Below are positions 36,718-50,036 of a DNA stretch of 64,000 bases, one piece after another. How positions within the stretch are numbered: position 1 is the stretch's first letter; each line of letters opens with the position of its first letter. Origin of the DNA: Camelus bactrianus (Eukaryota; Chordata; Mammalia; Artiodactyla; Camelidae); NCBI RefSeq assembly GCF_048773025.1, contig NC_133575.1, forward strand, positions 69,222,537 through 69,286,536, written 5' to 3'. The notes beneath the pieces were generated by a model. That model was not told where the DNA came from. It worked only from the letters and a program-made list of their open reading frames with translations, and searched no databases. The position numbers and the translations under genes were made by a program.

Positions 36718-36945
36718 TTTGCAAATTATAACCACTATGTATACTATACAAATAGATAAAAAACAAATTTCTTCTGTATAGCACAGGGAACTATACTCAA
36801 TATCTTGTAATAACCTATAATGAAAAAGAATGTGAAAATATGAATATATGTATGTATATGCATGACTGGGACATTATGCCATACACCAGAAATGGACACA
36901 TTGTAACTGACTATACTTCAATAAAAATAAATAAAATTATAACAT
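36718..36945 (+). mobile_element. L1 3' terminal fragment, sense
   Basis: CTTCTGTATAGCACAGGGAA, ATGCCATACACCAGAAATGG and TTGTAACTGACTATACTTCA, then AATAAAAATAAATAAAAT. About 220 bp of 3' UTR only. Confidence 0.85.
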
Positions 36946-37024
36946 GACAAGTCAATTAATAGGTTATCTTGGAAGTAGTTATTCCATGTAGACTCATTCA
37001 AGGTTAACAGGGGATTGAACCTCA

Positions 37025-37630
37025 TATTTTTAAAGACAGTATTTTTAGAGCAGTTTTAGGTTGACAATAAAGTTGAGAGGAAGGTTCAGAGATTCCTTAT
37101 ATACTCCCTACATCCACAAATGCATAGTCTCCCCCATTATCAATATCACTCAGTAGAATGGTAGATTTGTTACCAAAGATAAACCAAAATTGATGCATTG
37201 TTATAACCTGAAGTCCATAGTTTACCTTAGAGTTCACTCTTGGTGTTGTACATTCTGTGAATTTGGACAAATGTACAATGACATAGATCCAACATTATGA
37301 TATCACACAGTATTTTCACTGCCCTAAAAAATGCCATGCTTTGCCTATTTGTCCACCCCTCTCCCTATCCCTGGTAACCACTGATTTCTTTAATTGTTTC
37401 AATATTTTTGCCTTTTCCAGAATGTCATACAGTTGAAATCACACAGTATGTAGCCTTCTCAGATTGGTTTCATTCTAGCAATCTGCATTTAATATTACTT
37501 CTTGTGTTTTCACAACTTGCTAACTCATTCATTTTTAGCATCAGAAAATATTCTGTTGCTTGGATGTACCACATTTTATTTACCCATTTACGTACTAAAG
37601 GACATCTTGGCTGCTTCCATGAACCTTATT
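37025..37630 (-). mobile_element. Old L1 3' UTR (L1MA/MB type), antisense
   Basis: AGCAGTTTTAGGTTGACAAT, GGTTCAGAGATTCCTTATAT and CATACAGTTGAAATCACACA are reverse-complement markers of L1MA/L1MB 3' UTRs. It runs into ORF2-end-like sequence near 37560. Confidence 0.75.
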
Positions 37631-37719
37631 TTAACAAGAATATTGATTCTAAGACAGGGTCAAGTGACTCAGATAAGCTATAGATAAATCCAATTTTAAT
37701 ATCCAGACCTTCTAATTCC

Positions 37720-37941
37720 TCATGCAGTATTTTTTCATTGAAGTAGTCAGTTTACAATGTTCTGTCAATTTCTGGTCCACAGCATAATAGTTCAGTCATA
37801 CATATACATACATATATTTGTTTTCATATTCTTTCTCATTATAGGTTACTCCAAGATATTGAATGTAGTTCCCTGTGCTATATAGTAGAAACTTGTTTAT
37901 CTATTTTATATATAGTAATTAGTATCTTCATGCAGTATTTT
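37720..37941 (-). mobile_element. L1 3' terminal fragment with 14-bp TSD, antisense
   Basis: TCATGCAGTATTTT at 37720-37733 is repeated exactly at 37928-37941. Between them is 194 bp of antisense L1 3' UTR (AGTCAGTTTACAATGTTCTG ... TATATATAGTAATTAG). Confidence 0.9.
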
Positions 37942-39344
37942 GACATCATCATTTGGGCCAGACAAGCACTCTCCTTGCAATTTTCTCAAGTAATTCTTGA
38001 TGTTATGTATTACACCTTGATTATTTGACCAATCAACACTTCTAGATGTTTTGCTGGATTTTGGGGGGGTTACATTTAAGTTATATATAAATATTAGGAT
38101 GTGAAATATCATAATGTTGAATAAACACAAAAAAGAAGCATTGTCGTACCTATCTGGGGCAATAAAGCATGGCACTGTTTGAGAACTACTATCTAGAAGA
38201 GTGGGGAATTTATTGCATAGTTGATTCTCTGGCACTTATAGCATATACAAGGGGGAAACCAGCTACTTACAAGCCATGAGTGGCAGGGATCTTCAGGAAG
38301 CTGATTATCTTTCTGGAAGGTGGTTTGTTATCGATGTTTGATGTTATTCTAGTATCAGTTTAATAGCTTTTAATAAACACAAAATACATTAGAATTTTCA
38401 TTAACTGCTACACAGAAGTTAGCACTGCTGCTTGATTTTAGACCAAAATAGATTTTTACTTTGAGGCTAAGTTCCCATTTATTCTATTGCTAAAGGAACA
38501 TAGGAAGTTTTCTTCCTGAATTTGACTTCCTAAACAAAAATATTTTATTTTATCTAATTTTGAAATGTGTTGCTGGTATTCCACATCAGAAAACGTGGCT
38601 TTCTAAAAAGCAACAAGATAGAAGTCTATAGCTGCAGCAAACAGAACAAACCATGTCGAGAAAATGAAATTCCACAAAAATTACCACTTTTTTATATGAA
38701 TGTTCTCAGTGAGAAGTCTTAAAGTGTGTCCTCCTAAACATCTTATGATTTCCTGAAATGCATATATCAAAAGTACTTTTAGTAAATTGAATTTCCCCTT
38801 CAATCTGGAAGTTCTTTTAAAGCAAACTTGATTTTTGTTATAAATTTGGACTTGTAGGTTTGTTTCTCTTTCTCTCCTACTAATTCTGTTAGGGCTAATC
38901 CCTGTCATATCTGTTTGTTGATAATACCTGCTGCAGAGCGGGACCAAATCATCCAAATGTAGGTTTCGCTTCAATTGCTTACTGTTATTGTTGGTTTGCA
39001 AATCAAAATTGAATTGAGTTAATGGGTCAGTAGTTTTTCTCAGCTTTCTTCTAAGAATGTGACTTTTTTCTGAGGCTGTCTGTTTCTATAAATTAGTTAT
39101 AGTTCAGGTGCTACATATTTTATTGTGTATATTCTGTTGGCACCATTTTTTCAGTCAAGCACATTTCAAAATATAAATTAATTTTGTATAACATGTTTGA
39201 ACTGAAACTTAAGTAGTTTCTTTGAGCAACTATGGAAGAAAAATAGTCACAAATTTGGCAGTATGCCAGAGTTAACAATCTTTTTCTTCTTTTATATCTT
39301 TGTTATCAGTTTTTCATTTATAAGCGATCACTGATTTGACCAAA
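37942..39344. other. Unique intronic sequence
   Basis: No transposon recognised in 1.4 kb. Minus-strand frames of about 106-109 codons at 37906-38235 (starting inside the L1) and 38681-39001 have no recognisable domain. Confidence 0.45.
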
Positions 39345-39495
39345 TGTTTTCCTTTGTTGTGACAAGATATACATAGCATAAAATTTACAATTTTAACAGT
39401 TTTTTGGAATACATTTCAGCGGCATTAAGTACATTCACAGTGTTGTGTAACCACCACCCAAAATACGGAATGCTCCACAAATTTACATTTTATTC
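39345..39495 (-). mobile_element. Old L1 3' UTR fragment, antisense
   Basis: AGCATAAAATTTACAATTTT, GGCATTAAGTACATTCACAG and GTGTTGTGTAACCACCACCC are L1M 3' UTR reverse-complement markers. The same segment type is at 7790-7900. Confidence 0.7.
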
Positions 39496-40129
39496 TTATG
39501 CAGGACTGATGGTAATTTTCTCTGTTTTGTTCTAATTTTAGCACATGAGCTACTGAAGCTAAGACACAGATATGTTTTTTAAAGTGTTAAGAATCTCTTT
39601 CAGACTCAGAATAGAAAAACTAAAATAAGTTGACTAGTGAAATAGTATTCAAAATCATTTTGGTATGTGAACTGTTAGCTTTTAATATTTCTCTGGCTTA
39701 TTGAATTTGATAGGTATCTGAGAGACCCTATTTCATAGACTAGTAGATAGGTTTCTTATCTGTTGGGGTGATCTATTTGAAGCAATCTGGCACTTGAGGA
39801 TGGAAGGACTATAAAAGGAAGTTGCTGCAACTGTTCTCAGGTTCCTGCATTCCTGGGCTAACTGGTTATGGGAACAGCTACTCTTGTCCTAAATGTCAGA
39901 AATGTGAGGTGTTTTGTCACCCTTAATCTATATCTAATGTACACTCTCTCCTAGATTTGTAATATGATTTGCTCAGTATGCCATTGCTGGCTTAAAAATG
40001 AGACCAATGGGAGGCCAAGGATGCAAGACATTAAAAATGATCTTGACATGTCTATTCTCTAACACTTTATAAAAATGCTCAAATAATGTACCTAGGGAGG
40101 TGTATAAACTACCAGAAGTTGTATATTTA
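39496..40129. other. Unique intronic sequence
   Basis: No repeat or gene recognised. Confidence 0.4.
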
Positions 40130-43100
40130 TTTTTAACAGTATTTATTGAGTTATAATCATTTTACAATGTTGTGTCAAATTACACTGTAGAGCACAATTT
40201 TTCAGTTGTGACAATCATTGTCACACTTTTTTCTCTGTGAGCTACCATAAGATCTTGTGTATATTTTCCTCTGCTATATAGTATAATTTTGTTTATCTAT
40301 ACTACAGTTTTGAAATCCCATCTATCCTTTCCCACCCTCCGCCCCCTTGGCAACCACAAGTGTGTATTCTATGTCTATGAGTCTGTTTCTATTTTGTATT
40401 TATGCTTTATTTGTTTGTTTTTGTTTTTTTTAGATTCCACATATGAGCGATCTCATATGGTATTTTTCTTTCTCTTTATGGCTTTCTTCACTTAGAATGG
40501 CATTCTCCAGGAGCATCCATGTCGCTGCAAATGACGTTATGCTGTCAGTTTTTAATGGCTGAATAGTATTCCATTGTATAAATATACCACCTCGTCTTTA
40601 TCCAGTCATTCGCTGATGCACATTTAGGCTGTTTCCATGTCTTGGCTTTTGTAAATAGTGCTGCTATGAACACTGGGGTGCAGGTATCTTTCTGAAGTAG
40701 GCTTCCTTCTGGATATATGCCCAGGAGTGGGATTCCTGGATCATATGTTAAGTCTGTTCCTAGTCTTTTGAGGAATCTCCATACTGTTTTCCACAGTGGC
40801 TGCACCAAACTGCATTCCCACCAGCAGTGTTGGAGGGTTCCCTTTTCTCCACACCCTCTCCAGCATTTGTCATTTGTGGATTTTTGAATGATGGACATTC
40901 TGACTGGTGTGAGGTGATATACCTCATTGTAGTTTTGATTTGCATTTCTCTGATAATTAGTGATACTGAAATTTTTTCATGTGCCTATTGATCGTTTGTA
41001 TGTCTTCCTTGGAGAATTGCTTGTTTAGGTCTTTTGCCCATTTTTGGATTGGGTTTTTTTTTTTTTTCTTATTAAGTCGTATGAGCTGCTTATATATTCT
41101 GGAGATCAAGCCTTTGTTGGTTTCATTTGCAAAGATTTTCTCCCATTCCGTAGGCTGTCTTTTTTGTTTTACTTATGATTTCCTTTGCTGTGCAGAAGCT
41201 TGTAAGTTTCATTAGGTCCCATTTCTTTATTCTTGCTTTTATTTCTATTGCTTGAGTAGACTGTTCTAGGAGAACATTTTTGAGATGTGTGTCAGATAAT
41301 GTTTTGCCTACATTTTCTTCTAGGAGGTTTATTGTATCTTGTCTTATGTTTAAATCTTTGATCCATTTTGAGTTTATTTTTGTGTATGGTGTAAGGGAGT
41401 GTTCTAGCTTCATTGATTTACATGCTGCTGTCCAGTTTTCCCAACACTATTTGCTGAAGAGACTGTCTTCATTCAATTGTTTATTCTTGCATTCTTTGTC
41501 AAAGATTACTTGACCAAAAGTTTGTGGATTGATTTCTGGGCTCTCTCTTGTGTTCCATTGGTCTATATGTCTGTTTTTGTACCAATATCATGCTGTCTTG
41601 ATGATTGTAGCTCTATAGTATTGTCTGAAGTCTGGGAGAGTTATTCCTCCAGCCTCTTTCTTTCTCTTCAGTAATGCTTTGGCAATTCTAGGTCTTTTGT
41701 GGTTCCATACAAATTTTATTATGATTTGTTCTAGTTCTGTGAAATATGTACTGGGTAATTTGATAAGGATTGCATTAAATCTGTAGATTGCCTTGTGCAG
41801 TGTGACCATTTTAACAATATTGATTCTTCCAATCCAAGAGCATGAGATATCTTTCCATTTTTTAAAGTCTTCTTTAATTTCCTTCATCAATGGTTTATAG
41901 TTTTCTGTATATAATTCTTTCACCATCCTTGGTTAGATTTATTCCTAGGTATTTTATTACTCTGAGTGCTATTTTAAAGGGGATTGTTTCTTTACTTTCT
42001 TTTTCTGTTGATTCATCATTAGTGTAAGGAAATGCAACTGATTTTGAATGTTAATCTTGTAACCTGCTACCTTGCTGAATTCTTTGATCCGCTCTAGTAG
42101 TTTTTGTGTGGATCTTTTAGGGTTTTCTATACATATAGTAACATGTCATCAGCATATACTGACACTTGGACCTCTTCTTTTCCAATTTGGATCCCTTTTA
42201 TTTCTCTTTCTTGCCTGATTGCTGTGGCTAGGACTTCCAAGACTGTGTTGAATAGGAGTGGTGATAGTGGGCATGCTTGTCTTGTCCCAGATTTTAGTGG
42301 TAAGCTTTTGAGTTTTTCAGCGTTGAGTACAATGCTGGCTGTAGGTTTGTCATATATAGCTTTTATGATGTTGAGATGTGTTCCCTCTATACTCACTTGG
42401 TGAGAGTTTTTATCATACATGGGTGTTGAATTTTATCAAATGCTTTTTCTGCATCTATTGAGATGATCATGTGGTTTTTGCCCTTTCTCTTGTTGATGTG
42501 ATATCTTACATTGATTGATTTGCATTACGTTGAAACACCCTTGTGTCCCTGGGATGAAACCCACTACATCATGATGTATAATCTTTTTTATGTGTTGTTG
42601 GATTCTATTTGCTAATATTTTTGTAACGATTTTTGCATCTATGTTCATCAATTATATTGGCCTATGATTCTCTATTTTGGTAGTGTTTTTGCCTGGTTTT
42701 GGTATCAGGGCAATGGTGGCTTCATAGAATGAGTTTGGGAGTATTCCCTCCTTTTCAATCTTCTGGAAGAGTTTGAGAAGGACTGGTATGAGTTCTTCTT
42801 TGTATGTTTGGTAGAATTACCCATTGAAGCCATCCGGTCCTGAACTTTTTTTTTTATAGGGAGGTATTTATTGCTAATTGAATTTCATTTCTAGTGATCA
42901 GTTTGTTCAAGTGGTCAGTTTCTTCTTGGTTCAGTCTTGGTGGACTGTATGTTTCCAGAAACTTGTCCATCTCCTCTAGGTTATCCAGATTGGTTCCATA
43001 TAGTTTTTCATAATATTCTTGTATGATATTCTGTATTTCTATGTTGTTTGTTGTAATTTCTCCATTTTCCTTTCTTATTTTGCTAATTTGTGCTTTCTCT

Positions 43101-44925
43101 TTTTTGTTCTTTGAGTTTGGCCAGAGATTTGTCGATTTTATTTACTTTTTAAAAAAACCAGCTTTTGGTTTGATTGATTTTTCTATGGATTTTTTAATCT
43201 TTATTTTATTTATTTCCTCCATGATCTTTATTATTTCCTTCCTTCTGCTGCTTTTTTTGGTTTTTTGCTCTTCTTTTCGAATTGTTTTAGCTGGTGAGTT
43301 AGATTGTTTATTTGAGATTGTTCTTCTTTTTTGAGGAAGGCCTGTATCAATATAAACCTCCCTGTTAGCACTGTCTTTGCTGTGTCCCATAAATTTTGTG
43401 TGGTTGTGCTTTCATTTTCATTTGTCTCAAAGTATTTTTTAATTTCAAGTTTGATTTCATCATCGACCCATTTATTTTTTTTATAGCATGTTTTTTAATC
43501 TCCATGCTTTCCTTTTTTCTCCTTTGTTTCTCTGTAGTTGATTTCTAGTTTCATGGCATTGTGGTCAGTAAAGATGCTTGAGATAATTTCTATCTTCTTA
43601 AAATTGTTGAGGCTTCTTTTGTATCCAAGTACATGATCAATCCTAGAAAATGTTCCATGTGCACTTGAAAATAATGTATATCCTATATTTGGGGGTGTAA
43701 TGCTCTGAAAATATCCATCAAATCTAGTTTTTCTATTGTATCATTTGATTTCTCTGTTGCCTTATTTATTTTCTGTCTGAAATATCTTTCTAGTGATGTT
43801 AATACAGTGTTAAAATCTCTGACAATGATTGTATTCCCATCAATTTCCCCCTTTATCCATGTTAGTAATTGTTTTATGAACTTAGGTGCTTCTATATTGG
43901 GTGCATATATATTAACAAGTGTAATATCCTCATCTTGTATCACTCTTTTATCATTATAAAATGCCCTTCTTTATCTTTCTTTATGGCCTTTGTTTTATAG
44001 TCTAGTTTGTCTGAAATCAGTACTGCTACACCTGCTTTTTTGGCTTTTCCATTTGCATGGAATATCCTTTTCCATCCTTTCATTCTCAATCTATATGTGT
44101 CCTTCTCCCTAAATTGGGTCTCTTGTATGCAGCATATTGAAGGTTCTTGCTTTATTATCCAGTCTGCCACTCTATGTCTTTTGACTGGAACATTTAGTCC
44201 ATTAATAATGTACAGTAATTAATGATAGATGTGTGTTTATTGCCATTTTGAATTTATTTTTGCAGTTGATTTGGTATTTCCTCTTTTTTCCTTTCTTCTT
44301 CCTTTTGTGGTTTGGTAATTTTCCTTTGTATTATCATGGATTTTATTTAGTTTTTTGAGTAACTTGTAAGTTTTTGGCTTGTGATTACCCTTTTTTGTAA
44401 GTCTATTAATCCATTACTATAACTGTTTGTATTAAACAGATATTAATATAATATCAAACCCATCCTACCGAGAACAAAAAATTTAAAAAAGAAACAAAAT
44501 ACTCCATATTTTCTTAGTTCCCTCTCCCACTCTTAATGATTTAGATGTCTTCTTTTACAATTTCGTGTTTATTTTATTTGTAATTCATGAGTTATCACCT
44601 TTCCAGTTGTGAGTTTCTCATTTCTGTAGCATCCTGCTTCTTTTCTATTTAGAGTAGACCTTTCAATATTTCTTTTAGCATGGGTTTAGTGTTGCTAAAC
44701 TCTTGTAGTTTTTGCTTGTCTGTGAAATTCTTTATGTCTCCTTCTATCCTAAAGGGTAGCCTTGCTGTATAGAGTATACTAGGCACATCTTTTTTTCATT
44801 CAGGACTTTGAATATATGTTGCCACTCCCTTCTGGCCTGTAGTGTTTGTGTAGAGAAATCAGCTGAAAGCCTTATGGAGGTCCCCTTGTAACTCACTCTT
44901 TGATGTTCTCTTGCTGCCTTTGTAT
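40130..44925 (-). mobile_element. Young L1, copy 1: 5'-truncated, antisense (4.8 kb)
   Basis: The antisense 3' tail (ATAATCATTTTACAATGTTG) begins near 40130, followed by a 3' UTR, the whole ORF2 region (40545 to about 44220) and the end of ORF1, where it stops at about 44925. It belongs to the same lineage as copy 2 (56799 on). Some stretches, for example 41477-41674 against 58151-58348, translate identically in the opposite strand, so divergence is low. ORF1's N-terminal half and the 5' UTR are absent. Confidence 0.9.
40545..44220 (-). pseudogene. L1 ORF2 remnant (endonuclease-RT), copy 1
   Basis: Minus-strand pieces read in order: endonuclease (ADWIIKQEPSICCIQETQF near 44170), RT with an intact active site YADD ([11 protein letters not shown], in 42127-42420), [19 protein letters not shown] (41588-41926), and the C-terminal Cys/His knuckle ([18 protein letters not shown]), ending in [10 protein letters not shown] at 40545. 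At least seven frame interruptions separate the pieces, so no full ORF2 protein can be made. Confidence 0.85.
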
Positions 44926-45053
44926 GTACTGTTAATAGAATAGTTTCTATAGCTCAAGTTTTCATAAATAAGAAATGGTTTATCAGGGGGTACCAACAAC
45001 ATAATTAATATTTGTTGGTGATTATGTTTAAAATCCTGGAACATTTCCAGTTT

Positions 45054-45102
45054 AAAATGATTGTCTTGTAATAACCTTTTATGAAAAAGAATATGAAAAT
45101 GA

Positions 45103-45171
<69 letters not shown>

Positions 45172-45250
45172 GACTGGGACATTATGCTGTACACCAGAAA
45201 TTGACACTTTGTAACTGACTATAATTCAGCAAAAAAAAATAAAAATGATT
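45054..45250 (+). mobile_element. L1 3' terminal fragment, sense, with expanded (TA)n and TSD
   Basis: A 9-bp duplication AAAATGATT lies at 45054-45062 and 45242-45250. Inside are CTTGTAATAACCTTTTATG, a pure (TA)n at about 45106-45165, and then ACATTATGCTGTACACCAGA with the A-rich tail. The (TA) run has grown from the usual short ATATATGTATG. Confidence 0.85.
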
Positions 45251-45327
45251 ATCAGCAAAGACAAGTTACTGATGAGTACTCAATAAGATAGCAGTTAACT
45301 TTACGTAAACTGTGAAAATTCCAGATA

Positions 45328-45392
45328 TCTATCTATCTGTCTATCTCTATCTATCTATCTATCTGTCTATCTGTCTATCTATCTATCTATCT
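45328..45392 (+). repeat. (TATC)n microsatellite with TGTC variants
   Basis: About 16 tetranucleotide units, ATCTATCTATCTGTCTATCT and so on. It is likely polymorphic. Confidence 0.95.
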
Positions 45393-45639
45393 TAAATTCA
45401 AATACAGAAAAAAATAGTGCCCTGGCTGTTGAAGTTAAGCTTGCATCCAAGGTTTAAAAATCATTTAGAGCAATGTTCTCAATCTGTGTTCCATGGAGTA
45501 TTTATGTCTTTAGAGTCACTGGTAGGTATTCCATGAAAACGAGTTCCATTATTAAGAAAAAATTAGCAAATGTAGTGTGCTGTATGCCTGTTTTGGAAAA
45601 TCATAATAAATATTAGCATATTATAAGCTTTGAAAATAT

Positions 45640-45860
45640 CTGCAGTACAGAAGCCTGGAGCCAATGATCCTGGGTTTTAATCCCAACTTCAAGGTTCATT
45701 AGCCAAACTAGACACATTATCCATTTTCTGTGATTCAGTTTTTTATCTGGAAATAGAAATAGTGACAGTACTTCCCTCTTAAGGTTTTATGTAAAGAACT
45801 GACAAGAGTGTGAGGCATACGATAAGTGGTATATAAAGTTTGTTATTTTCAACTGAGTGT
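45640..45860 (-). repeat. MIR SINE, antisense
   Basis: Degenerate: TGTGATTCAGTTTTTTATCT, then GGAAATAGAAATAGTGACAG and ATGTAAAGAACTGACAAGAG. Confidence 0.55.
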
Positions 45861-47737
45861 TGCCTCAATTGGTCATGGAACCCCCTTACCCTCCTTACTC
45901 TTTTTTAAAAACAATTGTTTTTTTTTTAACATTTTATAGAACAAGTAGTTAAATGGAATGCAATTTAGAAAATGTTGGTATTAAGACAAGTTCAATATGA
46001 TGTTTCTTTCTTGCTTTTAATCTTTTAACTTTAGATATAATTGGAGCATTTGAAGAGATTATTAGACTTTCAAACTTGTAAATTCCTTTTCCGTATTTTC
46101 AGAAGGGTATATAGGAAAATAAACAGTTGCTTGGCAATATGGAATTTTGTTAGGCACTTCAGGCTAGAGGACAGCAGTTTGCTCAAAGTAGCAGCCAGCC
46201 TTCTCCTGGGTTCTTATTTTGGTTGCACTGTCTGCTATCCTGTGCTGCTTTTCCTTCCAGCACTTACTACTTGTCATTTTCCTGTCTCTGGCTCCATTCT
46301 GAATGGCAAATTTACTGCCTTGTTGTACATCCTCCAATCTTTTCTTTTTGTAGGATACATTTTAACAAAGATTGAGTGTATCCTCTCTTTATATCTGTCT
46401 GTAATTCAACAAAGTGTGCCAAATATCTATGCCAATATAGTGGATTTTTAGTGCCCACATCATTTGCTAGCTCTGCTGATGTTTAGCCAAAGATAGCTAG
46501 TGTGTATTGTTTTGAGAACTTCACATACCCGTATTTGGTCAGCCTTTCCTGTCACAACCAAAGTGCGGAGCTGAATGATTTTTAATTTTGTATCTCTCCC
46601 TGAATGGTGATTCCTAAGAATCACTATAATATTTGCTCTTCATTTGGGTGGCCTGTAACTACTTACATGTGGCTTCTCTGCACTTTCATTCTTCTATTCT
46701 TGTATCTTTATGGCTTTCCCCTTAGTTGCATTCTGAATCTTTTAGGATCCAAGTGTTTTTCTGAATAACAGAGTTCAGAGCATAAGCATCTCCTGAAAAT
46801 GAACCTGAATACTACCTCTGAAAATATTTACATATTCCTAGTTGATTTATAAGGAATCTCGAAACTATTTCCACTAGTTTCAATGTGGTATATCGCATTA
46901 ACATTTCATACCACCAGATGTTTCATTATTCATGTTTTAGTACATCGTACTTGACCCAAAGTAGCTTTGAATGCAAATAACAAATAAACCAACATGCAGT
47001 ACTTGACTGGTACTGCAAAATAATGTGGCAGATCAAAACTACTTTTCCTTTTTGGAGAGATATTATTAATGCAACACTTTGTTAATTTAATTAAATGTTA
47101 TTTTTAAAATATAAAACCGTATTGCAGTGAACTGACTCACCATTTCATTTAATTAATTGTAAACCTCAAGATTTGATTACTCATTGTTCTCCTTTAGTTA
47201 ATTTACTTATTCACAGTTTTGGCAGAAAAGCTTTCATACTAAAATGAAGAGACGGGCACAGTCTAACCAATTAGGAAACTATAAAATTGCCTTATTTTTT
47301 GCTCAATTAGTGTTACAAAGCCAAATTCACTTTTTTTTCCCTTGTAAAGTTTTACTACATATCATGGAATTTTTTTTCCCACTGCACTTCTAGTTTGAGG
47401 ACTATTGATCTCATAAAGTTGTAGGTCTAATGCTTGTTTACTAATGAGAAAGGAATGTAAGAATAATTTTGCTTTAGACCATGCACAGATAATACAAAAC
47501 CAGAGGTATGAGAAAACTATATAGTACAAAGAAAATCGCATTGGAATTGTTGCTTCATAAAGTAATGTGAAGACCATTTACTGCCACTCCTTCATTTTGC
47601 ATATTTAATAAACGGAAGCCCTGAGAAATTGTATGACACCATTTCTCACTTGTTCTGATCAGTGAACTTACAATGCATTTCTGCAGAGTCATTTTAGAGA
47701 GTTGTTTTTTAAATTAATTAATTAATGATTTTTTGAA
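45861..47737. other. Unique intronic sequence
   Basis: No repeat recognised. It holds a 136-codon open frame (46041-46451, plus strand). That frame lacks any family resemblance, has a random-looking composition rich in L, F, I and C, and has no supporting context. I do not call it a gene. Confidence 0.45.
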
Positions 47738-47785
47738 TTTGTTTTTTATTGAAGTGTAGTTGATTTACAATGTTAGTTTCAGATG
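47738..47785 (-). mobile_element. Tiny L1 3' end, antisense
   Basis: TTTTTTATTGAAGTGTAGTT then GATTTACAATGTTAG: about 45 bp of the L1 terminus next to an (ATTA)n stretch. Confidence 0.65.
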
Positions 47786-47844
47786 CGGAAATTAAACTCA
47801 AGATTCAGAAGGTGGGATTTATTGGCCAAAGTACTTGGAGTACA

Positions 47845-47995
47845 TGTCAGGAGACATGAATTCTCATCCTAGCCTTACTGTCTGTGTTGTATTATGCTCC
47901 TCACTTTTCCTCTCTAAGATTCAATTTTTCATTTATAAAATGGAGGGGTTGGTTTAGAGAGTCATTGAAGATCTTGTAACTTTTGCGAACTTTTT
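47845..47995 (-). repeat. MIR SINE, antisense
   Basis: CCTCACTTTTCCTCTCTAAG, then TTTATAAAATGGAGGGGTTG and GAGTCATTGAAGATCTTG. Confidence 0.55.
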
Positions 47996-50036
47996 TCACC
48001 ACTCTAAGTCTGAAGTTGGAGCTTGTATACTTATTAACAATAATAATAGTCAGTCACACACATGTGTGCATGTGCATGGACCTGAGATCATGATCTGTTG
48101 GGCACTTTCATATTGTTATGTTGAATTTTAGATTAGGAAGTGAATGTAAATGATCCTAAGAGCTATACATTATGTCTTGGTCAGTAATTATAGTGACTAA
48201 AGGTGAGCCCATCATCTAAGTAGGTGAACAAGAATAAAACGTGCTGAGGTTACAGAAGTACATGTGCAAATCTCAGAAAATGCAAAAAGTGAATATTTTC
48301 CCAGCAACGTGGAGTCTCTGCCTTTCCAAATCTATTACAGTTAGTTAAATATATGTAATTTGAACATAATGTAAAAGTACCATTTTCATATTCATTCACT
48401 GAAAATGACAACTCTCATGCTTCTAGATTTTTATGAAGATATTTACCAGTAATTATAGCATTTCCAGTTTTAAAGGCATATTTCACTCACTTACCATTTG
48501 CAACTTGTCTGAAATGAGCTGAAATTCTAGTTTCCAAGTAAAATTTATCTCAGCAGTTCCTAAATCAGCTTGCTGTTTTTATGTGCTATTCCAGGGCTGC
48601 ATTTTGAGAACTTGGTGCCAGGAGGTAATTTGATGCTTTAAATCCGTCAGTGTTATACTGAACCACATCCTGAGGTTAAGAATTTAACTGAACAGTTGAA
48701 TAAAAGGGTAAATTGCTAATGGAATATCAAATAAACCATAACATCTTTTCCACTGATTTCCATTTGTTTGATTAGAATTTTACCCAAAGACATTGACATT
48801 CAGATGCTGTACTGAAAACTCAACAAATAGGATTTAAGTTTTTCATAAGTTTAAAGTCACTGCAATATGGACCATGAGGCAATATAAAATATATGAGTTA
48901 GAGGCTATGTCTGTAAACTTAAAATTAAACAAGATATAAAGACAACTAACAATATGAGACTGTATGTGACAAGGGCATCATATCCCTTTAGAGATTTTCA
49001 TTGACATGTTTGAACTACTTCAGTACCTAAATACATTCGATCTCATCAGGAAGCTTGGTTTTTGCTCTGTATCTTCCCCTAAATAACTTATCTATGAGAT
49101 ATCACTGTGAGACTGTTTTCTCATCTTCAAAATGAAGAGATTGAACTAGATGGCTTATAAATATCTTTGTAGTGCTATTATACTATGATTCTTCACTATC
49201 TTAATATTACCTTCTGGATTTGTTCACTGACTTTTTCTTCAGTAATATAATACAGATAGCATTTGCTTGAAAGAATGCATAGATATTGGAACTCACCAGG
49301 TTTCCTATGAATTAAAAATATGAGGGGACTCTTGCTCATCAATTCTTAGTGCCATTGTATGAGACATACATTTTAATTGGAATTTCTTGTCTATAAAATA
49401 TTTTGTTGAATTTTGTTTTTCACAGAGTAACAATCCATATGTTTTTCACAAAAATCCACTATTTATACTACCAATAATGAAACAACTAGTAATTCAATAA
49501 TTATTATAGTCAGGATTCAGTTCTGAATTGCTAGTCAGAGAAGCTGATGTAAAGATTGGAAACTTTTCCTGAGATGTTTTTAATTTGAGGCACTCAGCCT
49601 AGCAATCCTAAGCAGTATCCCTTTGTTTAAATCTTTGCCATCATGTTTTCTGCCCAGAGTTACCCTTTGATGCTGGACAGGCCAGTTTGGGGGACTGGAA
49701 TTCAGTAATGTTAAATATGATGAGAAAGTCTCTAGATAGAAAATGCATACATGTATACCATTAATTCAGAGATTAAAACAATTTTGTTTCAGATCCTTTC
49801 TTTGCCATGATTCACAGACAAGCTAATATGGTGAAAAGTTTGCTTCATTTTGAGTTTTCTATGCATTGTAAAGAGTGCAGAGTGACAAAGTAGAACCTCA
49901 GTGATTACACCAAACATAGAGTTAGACGTTTTAGGCTGTACTTTCTTCTCCTTACACTTTTAATAAGGATTCACCCTACCGCTTAAAATGAGATTCTTCT
50001 AATAATAGCAGTTATAGTTTCTTTTTGTGACAACCA
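47996..50036. other. Mostly unique intron with one MIR-like fragment
   Basis: An antisense MIR-like stretch sits at about 49095-49200 (TTTTCTCATCTTCAAAATGA, GAACTAGATGGCTTATAA). The rest is apparently single copy, with no gene recognised. Confidence 0.45.

Noticed and set aside
36723-36943. 10-bp direct repeat AAATTATAAC read as a TSD of the L1 tail
   Set aside because: The left copy overlaps normal L1 3' UTR sequence (TTTGCAAATACTAACTACT-like), so the match may be part of the element and not a target duplication.
46041-46451. 136-codon open frame on the plus strand in unique DNA
   Set aside because: No recognisable domain, Leu/Phe/Ile/Cys-rich random-looking composition, no splice or promoter context. 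A frame this long is plausible by chance when 64 kb is read in six frames.
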